Source: Stictocephala bisonia
Lineage: Eukaryota; Arthropoda; Insecta; Hemiptera; Membracidae
Assembly: GCA_035578905.1 (NCBI GenBank)
Contig: JAQJVL010000109.1
Location: 2,125,827 to 2,189,826, forward strand
Length of the DNA: 64,000 bases
Reading direction: 5' to 3'
Shown: positions 1-14,095 of the stretch, in pieces
How positions within the stretch are numbered: the first letter of the stretch is position 1
Layout of the letters: the number at the start of each line of letters is the position of its first letter
Translations under genes and position numbers: made by a program
Notes under the pieces: generated by a model
The model's input: only the letters and a program-made list of their open reading frames with translations
Database searches by the model: none
Told to the model about the DNA's origin: nothing

Positions 1-235
1 ATATAGTCAATAAATAAATATATAATCAAAGACTGACCAACTAACTAAATCTCAATTCTAAATATTCCAAAATTATGGCCTATATTTTATTTCTGTACCT
101 GCACTTTTGGAGAAATTGAATGTTTCGATGTACCATGGCCAACATAACAACAAAAAATTGTTAATATTTTACTTTGATACGTAAAAACAGTGCTTAAACA
201 CCCGTTATTGTGCAATATAGCTTGCTTAGCTTTTA

Positions 236-312
236 AGCATCACACTCATTCGAAATCCATATTCGCCCATATCTTGACAATCGGCGTCTTATGAATAAAT
301 AAATAAATAAGT
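236..312 (+). repeat. 3' end of tRNA-derived SINE (family S1)
   Basis: This is the tail of a dispersed element found in full at 28422-28857. The shared 3' module runs from 'cactcattcg' through 'cccatatcttgac' and 'cggcgtctta' into an (AATA)n tail. Everything upstream is missing, so the copy is 5'-truncated, as expected of target-primed insertion. Confidence 0.75.
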
Positions 313-1232
313 TTAATAAACGTCTCACCTTTACATTTTCACTATGATAGCGGATTATGCATACTAAGCGTTGCTATTTTTTTATATATTTGATAAAATG
401 TTTATTATTTTTTTTAAGTTACATGCATTGTTTATTAAAAAATTACTATCATTATGTTTATTTTATGAAAATATAAGAGCGCTCTTTACCATTTATTATT
501 TTAAAATTATATTTTTTAATAATTTACAAGAATTTTATTTACAGGAAATATATATTTTATATTTGATATTGGAATGGAAATATAATAATAATATTTTCAA
601 ATCATAGTTTTTACGCATTAATACAAGTTGAAATGCAAATTTTGTTCTACTTTTGACACTTTGTACGCTATTTTTCTTATCATGTAATATACTTTATAAA
701 CATTAAATATTCAAAGTGAAGTGGTCAAAGTTATCTTGCTAAGTTTCCAAAGTCCACTCATAATTCTCCCAAATGCGTGAACGTGCGTATCCCTACCTCA
801 TAAAGGACATTGTGTACACAGTTCAAGTGGAATTTATTATTCCTGAGTTAGCTGTAATAAATCAGTTAAAATCCTGGCTAGTAGCATAATACATTGGCCC
901 TTCTACAGTTGTTTATACAGATAAAACATATAGGTATTTAAAAAACTAATTTATATTTTATTTTTCATGACGTAATTGAATAGTAAATATCATATAAACA
1001 AACCAGTGTCGAAAATTTACTATCATTACTTTTAATATGATCTTAAAAACTTCGTTAATTATCTGCTTAAGATTCTTGTGATAAGCATATAAGAAGGAGT
1101 GTAGTCTTCGGTATTAACTGAAGTCTACTAGTTTTAAGACAGTAACTGATGGTACAATAGGTATGTGAGGAACTGACAGTTTCTAACTGAATATTGAGAG
1201 TACAACGTGTGTAGTAAGGTATAATAAGGTAC
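313..1232. other. AT-rich DNA without recognised feature
   Basis: Strongly AT-rich sequence. A 78-codon open frame at 371-607 is composed almost entirely of Phe, Ile, Leu, Tyr and Asn, as expected for random AT-rich DNA, and I reject it as a gene. Confidence 0.6.
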
Positions 1233-1385
1233 TGTCGGCAATAGTAGTGCGTGCTGTAATCCAGCTACTTGGAGTCAAAGTGTTTTGGAGATTGTAGACG
1301 ATAGGTTCTATTCTCGGTCCTCTTGATACCGACATGGTGTCCACTCAATGGTTGCTGTCGGCGTGGACACTACTAGAGAAGAAGC
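1233..1385 (+). repeat. 5' head of SINE S1 (3'-truncated)
   Basis: It aligns with the head of the full S1 copy at 28422: 'gtcggca', then 'gtaatccagctacttgg', the box-B-like 'ggttctattctcgg', 'ataccgacatggtgtcc' and 'cactactagagaag'. The family's middle and tail are absent. Confidence 0.8.
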
Positions 1386-3272
1386 CACAGCTTCAAACTG
1401 TTTTAAATTTAACAAAAAGTAAGTTACTCATTCAATAATTTAAACTTGTACAGTATATAATATAACCTTACTAAGTTAAAAGCAAAAGTATGTAACAAAT
1501 TGAAATGTGTGCAATATATAGGAACCAACTATAAGTACAAATATTAAAATATTTGTACATTTTATACCTACAACTCACGTTAAAAACTGAATTCACTTCA
1601 AAGGACTTTGCATTTTACAGATGAAACAACGTAAGAAACTTGAGACAGGATTTTTGACATGGTCCGGCGGTAGAATGTGAAATATGTTAAAACACGCCCT
1701 GCTGCAGATAAAGCATTAAATAATACATTAAATTATATTTTATAGTAATAAAAATAAATAATTAGCAAACCCATTTCAAACTTGCTCTGCTCAAGTATAT
1801 AAGTTTTTAGGTAATAATATTAAATATATAGTGCAAAGCTTTCGATATTTCGAATCCCAATATATTTTGTAGTGTCATATTTTTGGCGATATTGTTGAGA
1901 GCTTCACAATTAAATCCCATTTAATATGCCAAAATATAACGATAGCAAAATATTTCCTGATATCGTAACAATAAAAATATTTGCTAACACACACGAAACA
2001 AAACTATACATTTTTGGTAAAACCAAAAGATTGTCCATGTTTCATTTTTGTAATAATAGTTGTCCCCCTCACGACTTTAGTGACAAAACGAATGGCGTTA
2101 CAGATGACCGTCACAGGCCAGGAGTAACAGACACGTGTATTATAATACAGTCAGTGTTCTTACTTCCAACTCATACTATTATCAGACGAAATAATGATTG
2201 TATATTTTACTTTTCTACAAAATTGGATTAGCAATTTGTTGAGCATTAAAAAATATTCAGTAATTTATTCCCTTACTAGCCGACTGCCCATGCTTCACTA
2301 CGGGGAGGTACTCTACGCTCATCACACAGGTAAAAAACTCGGCTACAGGCAGGCTCAGAAAATTATCAGTAAAAGCTCGACATTCAGTATCACCATATAA
2401 AAATGTAGCACTCTTCCTGGGCCTTATATTTTGTTAACTTATATATAAAAAAAAAACATTATTTACACACAAAAATATGCACAAGTCAAATAATTACCCA
2501 AAGTGCTTTTTATACCTTGAACATATTCCTACTTATAATAATATTAGATATTTTTCTATCTTAATAGAAATAAATTGGCACTTCATATCACAGGAGAATA
2601 TCTAATTTGAATCCTCACAAATACAAATTATGTTTGTGCCTAGAAACCACATAGTTTTAAAGTATTATTTTGAATTTGTATTTATTATTAGTGATTGCTT
2701 TCTTCGAGATTTTAAGTATTTTAACCTTACAACAATAACAAGTTATCGTTACTAATTATAGTTTGAATTTAATAAATCGTTATTTTTATGTGGTAAAATA
2801 CGAGAAACGTATTTTAATTTGTAGCTTAGTTTAAAACTCGATAGTGATTTGTGAACTAAGACACAAAACCTATCCAGATGTCTTCTACACTCACACGTAA
2901 GACTATAAAAGCGAATATGTCAGCTGACAGAGTACATTCCACCCTCAGCTGGGAACCTTTCATCTCGCGGGAAATTCACAGCTGTTGCCTCCCATGAGAT
3001 TACCACACGTAAACCTGACTTGTCTTAATGCACTTCTCTCCAATCTTTACAGTCACGGCAGCGGGATTAGAATTGTTTTCGTATGTGACATGGAACACAG
3101 GATTTTGATCTTACTATGTATATTTTATGACAATGTTGAATATTCTTGATTATCGCTAATGATTATCAGTGAAATCAAGGCAGAAGTTAATAATACTTTT
3201 GACATACTTGGGGTAAAGTGGCAGCCCTCTTTGCAGCCCTAATTTCACCTCTTGTGGAATAATTAAGACGTT
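1386..3272. other. Mostly featureless AT-rich DNA
   Basis: No gene recognised. At 1535-1558 there is a perfect inverted repeat of two 11-bp arms with a 2-nt spacer (GTACAAATATT and its complement). Near 2276-2315 a GC-richer fragment ('gactgcccatgcttcactac') resembles, in reverse, sequence at 55205-55235, so it is probably a transposon relic. Positions 2880-3080 are GC-richer than their surroundings. Confidence 0.5.
2903..2911 (+). promoter_or_regulatory. TATA-box-like motif, weak candidate
   Basis: CTATAAAAG lies at the start of a short GC-richer stretch (2880-3080). No open frame or splice pattern follows that I can read as a gene, so this may be chance. Confidence 0.15.
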
Positions 3273-3532
3273 TTCATTTTATTCATTCATTTATTTCGTT
3301 TCACTCATTTCACTCGTTTCATTCGTTTACTCGTTACATTATTTTCATTAGTTTCACTCATTTCATTCGTTTCACTTGTTCCATTCTTTTCACTATTTTC
3401 TCTCGTTGCATTAATTTCACGAGTGTCATTCCTTTCATTCGTTTTTCTCTTTCCGTTCGTTTCACTATTTTCAATCGTTCCATTCCTTTCACTGGTTTCA
3501 TTATTTTCATTCGTTTCACTCGTTTCAATAGT
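3273..3532. repeat. 9-bp minisatellite, about 28 units
   Basis: The stretch splits almost without exception into 9-mers of the form TTTCAYTCR (tttcactcg, tttcattcg, tttcactat and so on). Substitutions are frequent but insertions and deletions are nearly absent, so the 9-bp phase is kept over about 260 bp. Confidence 0.85.
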
Positions 3533-3533
3533 C

Positions 3534-3655
3534 AGGGATACTAAGAAACATAAGCTACAGCTTACATGGAATCCGTACCATTATTTGAATATTTTAAGCT
3601 AATTGATGAGACTGATATCGTTCTCTTCCCGATACAACATCCGGACCCTCCCAAT
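3534..3655 (-). repeat. Internal fragment of SINE S1, reverse
   Basis: It matches the middle of S1 on the minus strand: 'acagcttacatggaatccg', 'gagactgatatcgttctctt' and 'acaacatccgga' correspond to the same blocks in the copy at 41241-41680. Both ends are missing and it is more diverged than the other copies. Confidence 0.6.
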
Positions 3656-4040
3656 ATGCAATATTTGTGTTATATAGGGTAAAAAGCAATTACTTAGCAG
3701 GTAATTTGTTGAGTGCAATTCTGCAACTGACCATCCAATGATATAGTTATTGATTATTAATTTTCATTTTGACCCGTTTCTATTTACCAAAGGAAAAATA
3801 TCCAAATTTTGAAACATGAATTTGGAAATACCCTTTATATATAAAATAACACGTTGATCCAAATGGTGTGTGAGAAGGCTATCAGTGATTTTATATAGTT
3901 AAATTCTTTAATTTAATAATACCCTCGTAATATTTTTTTTATTTAGTCAGCGTTTTTCAAACTTAGTACATACTAATGCACTTTTGATATTTTTCTTATC
4001 TTAGAGCATGTGGGTATTTTATCCATTATTAAATTGGTCG
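3656..4040. other. AT-rich DNA, nothing recognised
   Basis: No repeat, gene or RNA feature seen. Confidence 0.5.
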
Positions 4041-4287
4041 GTAGCGAAGTTAGTTAAAGCCCAGCTTCATAAGCTGAAGGTTCTCAGCTCGATTTCAATC
4101 ACAGTCATGAAAACGATTGAAAGGGATCAGCTGATAACCAACGGCGTTCATTATTTGTCATTGGGCTATTAATTAATGAAATTTTCAAAGGAATATTTGG
4201 CCTTAGTACATTCTTCCATCATATTCATTCGAAATCCACATTCTCCTATATCTTGACGATCAGTCTTTTTAAGAATAAATAAATACA
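4041..4287 (+). repeat. SINE-like element with S1 tail and a different head
   Basis: The 3' portion ('catattcattcgaaatcc', 'atatcttgacgatc', then an AATA-type tail) is the S1 tail module. The 5' portion ('gtagcgaagttagttaaagc', then 'ggttctcagctcgatttc') is not the S1 head but has its own box-A/box-B-like spacing. It could be a second SINE family sharing the tail, or a chimera. Confidence 0.5.
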
Positions 4288-4374
4288 TAAAGCAATCTAA
4301 ACAAAACTATCAATTTCATTGTTGTAATTGTAGGTGTTTTCCCTATATTTTACTTAACATAAAGGTTGTGTTTC

Positions 4375-4600
4375 ATATTATATTGGTAACTCGTTTTGTA
4401 GTTACAAAAAAGACTATTACACGCTGTAATTTTATTTAATTGTAAAATTTACTCTAAGTAGGGTTTTTCCAATACTTTACATTATATAATTGTATAATGG
4501 TGATTTTATATTATTAATTCGTTTTATATCCACAGAAAAGCTTTAAATATGCTATTCATTTTCTATTCAAGTAAAATATACCCTAAGTAGGGTGAGTCTG
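4375..4600 (+). repeat. Diverged two-copy tandem duplication, about 130 bp period
   Basis: Two stretches both run 'aactcgttttgta' or 'aattcgttttata' through an AT-rich middle to 'ctaagtaggg' (ending near 4460 and 4591). The similarity is modest and read by eye. Confidence 0.4.
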
Positions 4601-5428
4601 CCAGCTGGAATCACCCAGCAATGTATTGGCATGGTCGGTCGATAGCTATTAATGCATATCGGAAAAGTTGGCCGAACGGCGCGTGGAATACATCTAAAGT
4701 TGGTACAACATGGCGCCCAAGTTGGTTGTCCAAGATTGATTACACTGCGGTGATCTGTTGACAGCAAAATCTTTTGTGAAAAGCAAACTAAAATATGAGC
4801 TTTTATTATAACTACTAAAAAATATATGCTTTTTTAAACTGATATAATTATTGTTATCATACTGTAACCAAATGAGATATGTTTCTGATTCCCAATCCAG
4901 TATCCAGGTTTTGAAACAATAGTAAAATAATGCTTAGTTATAAGTTTCACACTTCATAAAAAATATCATATTTAATTTATTCTTCCATACTGTGCAAAGA
5001 ATACCTTAAATGAGAAAAGTACAAACGTTGCAGTAAGTTTACGTATCATAAAACTATGGAAGGAGGACTTGACAACAAAATGAATGAATATAATTAATTG
5101 AACAAATAAAATTGAAAAAATATTAGTTGTGATATTATAAAATTTGATAAAGTTGAAATATTGTATTATAAGGCAGAATCATGTAATTATTGCTGATTTT
5201 ACATTACTATGAATCAAGCTTGGTTTTAAAAATTCTTATACTCAACTATGCATTTTCGTGAATTATAAAGAAGACCATTTTAACATGCTAATATACAAAT
5301 AATATTTTGTATTTAAACTAATTTAACTATGACTTTTTAATATACTTTTTTTGTTATTTACTTAATGTACGGCTGTTATTGTACGTTTGTAACACTGATA
5401 TTAACAAATAATACCACTTTAAAGTTAT
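4601..5428. other. AT-rich DNA, nothing recognised
   Basis: A 66-codon minus-strand frame (4567-4767) has no recognisable domain and lies in the only moderately GC-containing part. I do not call it a gene. Confidence 0.5.
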
Positions 5429-7290
5429 ATGGATACCACTGTGCATGTCTGGGAAGGTGGGTGGGTCAATAGTACTGCGTATATCTGGGAGGGTGAGTGG
5501 GTCAATAGTACTGGGTATATCTGGGAGGGAGAGTGGGTCAATAGTACTGGGTATATCTGGGAGGGTGAGTGGGTCAATAGTACTGGGTATATCTGGGAGG
5601 GTGAGTGGGTCAGTAGTACTGGGTATATCTGGGAGGGTGAGTGGGTCAATACTACTGTCCATGTCTAGGAGTATTAGTAATTGTCTGGGAGGGTGAGTGG
5701 GTCAATAGTACTGGGTATATCTGGGAGGGTGAGTGGGTCAATAGTACTGGGTATATCTGGGAGGGTGAGTGGGTCAATAGTACTGGGTATATCTGGGAAG
5801 GTGAGTGGGTCAATAGTACTGGGTATATCTGGGAGGGTGAGTGGGTCAATACTACTGTCCATGTCTGGGAGTATTAGTAATTGTCTGGAAGGGTGAGTGG
5901 GTCAATAGTACTGGGTATATCTGGGAGGGTGAGTGGGTCAATAGTACTGGGTATATCTGGCAGGGTGAGTGGGTCAATAGTACTGGGTATATCTGGGAGG
6001 GTGAGTGGGTCAATAGCACTGGGTATATCTGGGAGGGTGAGTGTGTCAATAGTACTGGGTATATCTGGGAGGGTGAGTGGGTCAGTAGTACTGGGTATAT
6101 CTGGGAGGGTGAGTGGGTCAATACTACTGTCCATGTCTAGGAGTATTAGTAATTGTCTGGGAGGGTGAGTGGGTCAATAGTACTGGGGATATCTGGGAGG
6201 GTGAGTGGGTCAATAGTACTGCGTATATCTGGGAGGGTGAGTGGGTCAATAGTACTGTGTATATCTGGGAGGGTGAGTGGGTCAATAGTACTAGGTATAT
6301 CTGGGAGGGTGAGTGGGTCATTAGTACTGGGTATATCTGGGAGGGTGAGTGGGTCAATACTACTGTCCATGTCTGGGAGTATTAGTAATTGTCTGGGAGG
6401 GTGAGTGGGTCAATAGTACTGGGTATATCTGGGAGGGTGAGTGGGTCAATAGTACTGCGTATATCTAGGAGGGTGAGTGGGTCAATAGTACTGGGTATAT
6501 CTGGGAGGGTGAGTGGGTCAATAGTACTGTGCATGCCTGGGAGGGTGAGTGGGTCAATACTACTTTGTATGTCTGGAAGGGTGAGTGGGTCAGTACTACT
6601 GTGCATGTCTGGGAGGGTGAGTGAGTCAATACTACTGTGTATGTCTGGAAGGGTGAGTGGGTCAATACTACTATGCATGTTTGGGAAGGTGGGTGAGTCA
6701 ATACTACTGTGTATGTCTGGGAGGGTGAGTGGGTCAATACTACTGTGCATGTCTGGGAGAGTGGGTGAGTCAATACTACTGTGTATGTCTGGAAGGGTGA
6801 GTGGGTCAATACTACTGTGCATGCCTGGGAAGGTGGGTGAGTAAATACTACTGTGTATGTCTGGAATGGTGAGTGGGTAAATACTACTGTGCATGTCTGG
6901 GAAGGTGGGTGTGTCAATACTACTATGTATGTCTGCAAGGGTGAGTGGGTCAATACTACTGTGCATGTCTGGGATGGTGGGTGAGTCAATACTACTATGT
7001 ATGTCTGGGAAGGTGGGTGAGTCAATACTACTGTGTATGTTTGGAAGGGTGAGTGGGTCAATACTACTGTGCATGTCTGGGAGAGTGAGTGGGTCAATAC
7101 TACTGTGCATGTCTGGGAGAGTGGGTGAGTCAATACCACTGTGTATGTCTGGAAGGGTGAGTGGGTCAATACAATGTCCGTGTCTGAGGTGGTAATTGAG
7201 TCATCAGCACTGTTTATGTCTGTAAGGATGAGTGGGTCCAATACCATTTACACATCCTGAAGGGCGCGTGTTTCAATACCACTGTGTAGG
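5429..7290. repeat. 36-bp minisatellite array (family M36) with higher-order structure
   Basis: The unit is 36 bp (gggtatatct, gggagggtga, gtgggtcaat, agtact). In 5429-6530 the units are of this 'gggtatatct' type and are interrupted by a 20-bp insertion carrying 'agtattagtaatt', anchored at 5663, 5863, 6135 and 6371. The spacings of 200, 272 and 236 bp equal 5, 7 and 6 units plus 20 bp. From about 6530 to 7250 two subtypes alternate ('gtgcatgtctggga' and 'tgtatgtctggaa'), giving a 72-bp dimer. The edge at 7250-7400 decays gradually. Because 36 is a multiple of 3, several frames stay open on both strands and read as 12-residue repeats. These are not evidence of a protein. Confidence 0.95.
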
Positions 7291-7854
7291 GGTAAATGAA
7301 GCTACCCAACAACTTCCAAGTTGTGGCTGACTTGTGTACTCTGGATGGTGGTTGAGAGGGCCAGCAGTAGTCGAGAACTCGGAAGGGTGGGTAGGAGCGC
7401 TATTATTACATGTCTAAAAAATATAACTTTGAGCTAACAATCGAGGAACAATTGTACGAATCCACTGGATCTTATTAGTCACCCTACATCTCTCTTCTGC
7501 CCATAATATGTGACATTTAACTTCCACTTCAAGTTCCAAACTTGGTTAACTTTTCATCAAAATGTATTCCTCAAATCATGCACTGTATCTTAAACTATAC
7601 AACAATGTCATAGATCACTTATGCATTAATAAATGGAAAACTGAACATATAAAATATGCTCACATAAACTATTAAATGTTTTTGTATACTGTATTTTTAA
7701 ATAAATTTTCAAATATAATTTGAATTTTAGTGTTAGTCGATAATGTCTCGTAATTAATGTTTAATAAAGAACTATCAAATATTTACGTAAATAAATCCAC
7801 ATTTCTTAAGTTTAGAGATTATAAAAATCGTTTCCACAAGCGTTATATATCCAC
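7291..7854. other. Decayed edge of M36, then AT-rich DNA
   Basis: Positions 7291-7400 still hold GGTGGGT-type words of the neighbouring array. The rest is AT-rich with nothing recognised. Confidence 0.5.
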
Positions 7855-8140
7855 TAAACCCGCACCTGGAAGTTTCGGTCCAGACAGCTCCGTCGTGCTG
7901 CAGTGATTCACCACACCCTGATGTGATGATTAGGTTCCTCCCCTGTCCAAGCCCAAATCCACCAACGCACATTACCCTCCCCTCCCTCATTCAGCGATAA
8001 CTCCAACTGCTGAATCCCTATTACCATCACAAAACACAAATCTATACAGATGGTTCTGTATGAATTGGTCTCCCGTAACTGCCCTAATATTGAATGACAG
8101 GGCACATTTGTTAGTTACCAGAGAAATATTGAAAGCACGT
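7855..8140 (+). repeat. Dispersed repeat D, copy 1
   Basis: It shares long blocks with 27085-27385 in the same orientation: 'gtgattcaccacaccct', 'atgtgatgattaggttt' or 'ttcctcccctgtccaagcc', 'aacgcacat', 'ccaactgctg' and 'attaccatcacaaaac'. Three overlapping short minus-strand frames here are shadows. The parent element is unknown, with no RT or transposase motif and no terminal repeats visible. Confidence 0.75.
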
Positions 8141-10204
8141 GTTTTACTACATACCGTAATTTGAAAATATGTAAACCATATGTCCTCAGGAGTAAGTCTT
8201 TTTAGAATGGCCGGATTCAATTCGATGATTGAAACTCACATTTGGGATTTCCAAGAATGTTGGATGTTTTAACTCACGTCATTTAAGAATTAAATCAAAC
8301 ATACCTTGGTTCATTTTCTTTTATAATAGCCCTAACAAACTTAGTCGTACTAAATGTTATAACATTTTCAAATCTTGAGCTGTAAATAATAAAAAAATTT
8401 GGGCGAGGGGATGGATTTGCTTGAAGTAAAATTAATTTAATATTTACATAAAATGAAATTAAGGAAAGTTCTTGGAGTGTCTCCAGTCTAACCTGGAATT
8501 AATAGCTTTATAATTTTGTATTTGAATTCAGAATTTGTCAATATTTATATTATTTTAATATTTATAAATTTTTAACTGTGATGGAGCTTCGATTAAAATT
8601 TTTTGATTAATGAGTGTTGTACATAGGTTACGTATTTTTAAATTAATTAATTCTCACTTGTAAACAAATAAAAAAAAAAAAAAAACACTATATTGATATG
8701 AATGGCTTGTTAGTAAAAGAAGCCATCTTTTCTTACTATATATTCACAGAAACTCACTGAAAACATTTTCTTTCTAAATAAGTTTCACTTCTTCTATGAT
8801 TACATACGTTTAGTAAACATTTTGTACCATTAAATTAGTTTCATTTAGACATGTTTAAGCCTAAAAAATTATACGAAGTACTCAATCATCTAACGATGGG
8901 AAAAAAATTAAATAGAATGTTTTTTAAGTCATCGCACAAGAAAACCCAAGTTAAATGATTTACATCGCAAGTTTTCAAATTAGTTGCGTATATCGTGGGA
9001 GGTAGAGCATCAAATTTATTGGTATTATGAATGGCAAATTAAATTTAGTATTTTTAGGTTGTAATAAAATTCAAATTTAGTACCCTTTAACATTTTTATT
9101 AAAATTATTTCACACAACATGATTCAACTTAATGGTCATTTTCAAGTGTAAATTAAATAATTAAATTAAGTATATAATAATTATTTGAATAAAATTGTAA
9201 AACATGAGGTTTTTATAAATATTGATGAATATGGATTTTTTGGTGATTATTTTTAGTAATAATTTTGAATTTTTCAAATCTTAAAAAAAATTTGGTTTAT
9301 ATAATGTTTAACTTTATATTATTTAAAAAATTAGTAATAGTTTTAATAGGTGATTAAATGTTACTCTAGGGCATTTAATTGATATTAGTTGTACGAAAAA
9401 AACACCAATTGCCAAATAATGTTATATACTCTTTGAGTCTCTTAGTTCATCAGAAGTGAGTTCACATACAGATTTGTACTTTAAATAGACATTTTACCAT
9501 ATCTCAGTGTAAGAATAGTCCTTTTTTTATTATTTTTTAAAGAATATTTAGAACGTTATGAGTATTAATTTTGCAATATTGGTCAACGAACAATATGTAT
9601 GCATTTCGTTTATACAGTATCATTTATTACTGCGAATACACTTTTTTTTTATATTAAAACCGGATTGGCCAATCCCCTTTTACCATACACTAGCCGTTCT
9701 CCACAGATTATTTATCTGTTTATATGGGGAACTTGTTTAGACAAGAGTAAGAGGGTGAACAATTACAGTATATGGTTACCTCACTGATAACAAATTCCAG
9801 TTAAAACTATGATATTAAAATTTTCATTTGCATACGACAAATATATATTTAAAATACACCCTTACATATAAATTTCAAAACAATGTTATCAGAATAATAA
9901 TAAATATTATAATAAGAATAATATAGTATTATGGAACAATGAACAGAGAAACCAGTAACAAAAAAATAAAGAACTTCCATGTAAATAAATACTATACTTA
10001 TAGTAAGAAAAATTATTTCTAACCTATTGTCACATGTTTTGTCCATGACATAACATATTAACTGTAGGCAAACTATCAAGATCTAGGGAGGGGCAAATTT
10101 AATCAAGAACAGGGCAGGTGTTAAGCTTCCTTAAGCCTCAGCTTATGGTACTTAAGGGCTAAACATCTCATACATTTACCGCTGAGTCCAAACAGGAAAC
10201 ATCA
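8141..10204. other. AT-rich DNA without recognised gene
   Basis: It contains an A-rich run near 8671-8686. Open frames at 9558-9787 and 9849-10079 are short, dominated by hydrophobic and AT-codon residues, and have no recognisable domain. Confidence 0.5.
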
Positions 10205-10402
10205 CATTAATAGGAGGCATATTTTACACAATAATAGGAGGCATATTTTACAAATTAATAGGAGGCATATTTTACACATTAATAGGAGGCATATTTTACA
10301 CATTAATAGGAGGCATATTTTACAAATTAATAGGAGGCATATTTTACACATTAATAGGAGGCATATTTTACAAATTAATGGGAGGCATATTTTACACAAT
10401 AT
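10205..10402. repeat. 24-bp minisatellite, 8 units
   Basis: The unit is aggaggcata, ttttacacat, taat. Units begin at about 10212, 10236, 10260, 10284, 10308, 10332, 10356 and 10380, with only scattered single-base differences (acacat, acaaat or acacaa). The 24-bp length leaves a minus-strand frame open that reads as a Cys-Lys-Ile-Cys-Leu repeat. That is a by-product. Confidence 0.95.
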
Positions 10403-12984
<2,582 letters not shown>

Positions 12985-13095
12985 TTGAACGTCACACAAC
13001 ACAGGTTTATTACAATATAGGTACAAAATGCACAACTATTATGGTAATCGATTACAACCATCCAAGTTCATAATCCTCAGATCAGAATGGTTTAC
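12985..13095 (-). mobile_element. Decayed Penelope-like terminal repeat (family P1)
   Basis: On the minus strand it runs 'gatctgagga', a decayed stem, 'atcgat', 'ccataatagttgtgcatttt', 'gtacctatattgtaataaa' and 'gttgtgtgacgttc'. This matches the P1 terminal sequence at 54946-55075. The ribozyme-like GAAA next to ATCGAT has become GTAA here and stem II no longer closes well, so the motif is predicted inactive. No PLE coding sequence adjoins it. Confidence 0.7.
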
Positions 13096-13413
13096 AAAAT
13101 AAATCTCTATACTGAAACACTCTAAAGTTTATTTAATATTTAGTTTTCCAATTTTGCTTGTATCATTTTAGTTTTAAGCTGTCAAGCCTGTACTGATAAT
13201 ACAATACCACCTTTCACCTCTACGGATAAAATACTTAATGAATACTGATTTCATACCTATATGGTGGATTGAATTATTGAAAGTTATACATAAACACTAA
13301 TTAATTAGAATATCATTATTTGTTAACCAACAAAGTTAATTTGTAATAATATTCCATTAGTAAAAATATCTTACAAAACCAATGAGAAAACGTAATAGTA
13401 TATTTCATAACAA
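13096..13413. other. AT-rich DNA, nothing recognised
   Basis: No feature seen. Confidence 0.5.
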
Positions 13414-13516
13414 GAGTGGAAAGTGGGGTTTTGCATGTTCGAGACCATATGTTTGAAGTGCGAGACTTTTCGAGCACTTCGAATGGTCGAGAACATACAA
13501 AACACTTTCACTCGAG
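13414..13516. repeat. Imperfect hairpin of about 100 bp
   Basis: The left arm (gagtggaaagtg, ttttgcatgttc, gagaccat, then gaagtgcgaga) is complementary to the right arm (cgagcacttc, atggtcgagaacatac, aaaacac, tttcactc) with a few mismatches. The whole unit can fold back on itself. It is probably a small non-autonomous foldback element or part of the adjoining one. Confidence 0.75.
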
Positions 13517-13525
13517 TTTTGAACG

Positions 13526-13752
13526 ATACTTTTCACTACACTACGGAATTAAAACTCATATTTGGAATGTTAACTGTTTGTTAAATTAGAAACATGTTTT
13601 AAAAACAGGTGTTGTTGAATGTGGAAAATTTTCGGTTGCAAACAATGTTACTTTCGGTAGTAAACAATAGACAGCTGTTGAAAATATGATGTTTCGCAGG
13701 TTGTAAACACATAGCGAAAACAGCTGAACTCATAGTAGTGTAGTGAAAATAT
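13526..13752. mobile_element. MITE-like element with about 18-bp inverted terminal repeats
   Basis: The left end (13526-13544) reads ATACTTTTCACTACACTAC. The right end (13735-13752) is its near-perfect reverse complement, and the element is about 227 bp long. No transposase is encoded. I cannot fix a target-site duplication, and the hairpin at 13414-13516 lies only 10 bp away, so the two may be one element. Confidence 0.6.
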
Positions 13753-13906
13753 ATTTTCAAAATGAAACAATAATTATTCGAGCTGATCTATTTTCAAAAA
13801 TTATTTTATTGTGATAGTTTTGAGGTTAGATTCTAATAAAATTATCTCAACTATAAACACCTTTGTTTATGAAAGTTAAGGGAAATCTAAAAACGATTTG
13901 AGAATT

Positions 13907-14095
13907 GGTAGGTTAAAAAAGCCTATGCCTATAAATTAGCTGATGTCAAAAGATCGTTCCTTCGTGATACAAAGTGTTTTATACCGTGGCCGAACATCTC
14001 TTGAATAATGGATTACTTGTGGAGTCCGGCTCAGCAGAGCAAAAACACAACCAGTCAAGTTTGATATTATGATAATGTTATCGACATTAAAACAA
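13907..14095 (+). repeat. Dispersed repeat G with one satellite 'seed' unit
   Basis: From 'aggttaaaaaa' through 'ctataaattagctgatgtc', 'gtgttttataccgtggcc', 'gaataatggattacttgtgg' and 'gtccggctcagcagagc' this is nearly identical to 29925-30053. At 14040-14088 it holds a single copy of the 45/47-bp unit (caaaaacacaaccagtcaag, tttgatattatgataat, gttatcgac). The other locus carries 40 copies. Confidence 0.9.

Noticed and set aside
371..607. 78-codon frame near the window start
   Set aside because: Composition is what random AT-rich DNA would give (Phe, Ile, Leu, Tyr, Asn, Lys).
6382..7247. Long open frames (up to 260 codons) in the 36-bp array, on both strands and in several frames
   Set aside because: The unit length is 3 x 12, so frames stay open by construction; all frames read as 12-residue repeats with no start, signal or composition evidence for a protein.
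10202..10399. Cys-Lys-Ile-Cys-Leu-Leu repeat protein
   Set aside because: Direct translation of a 24-bp minisatellite.
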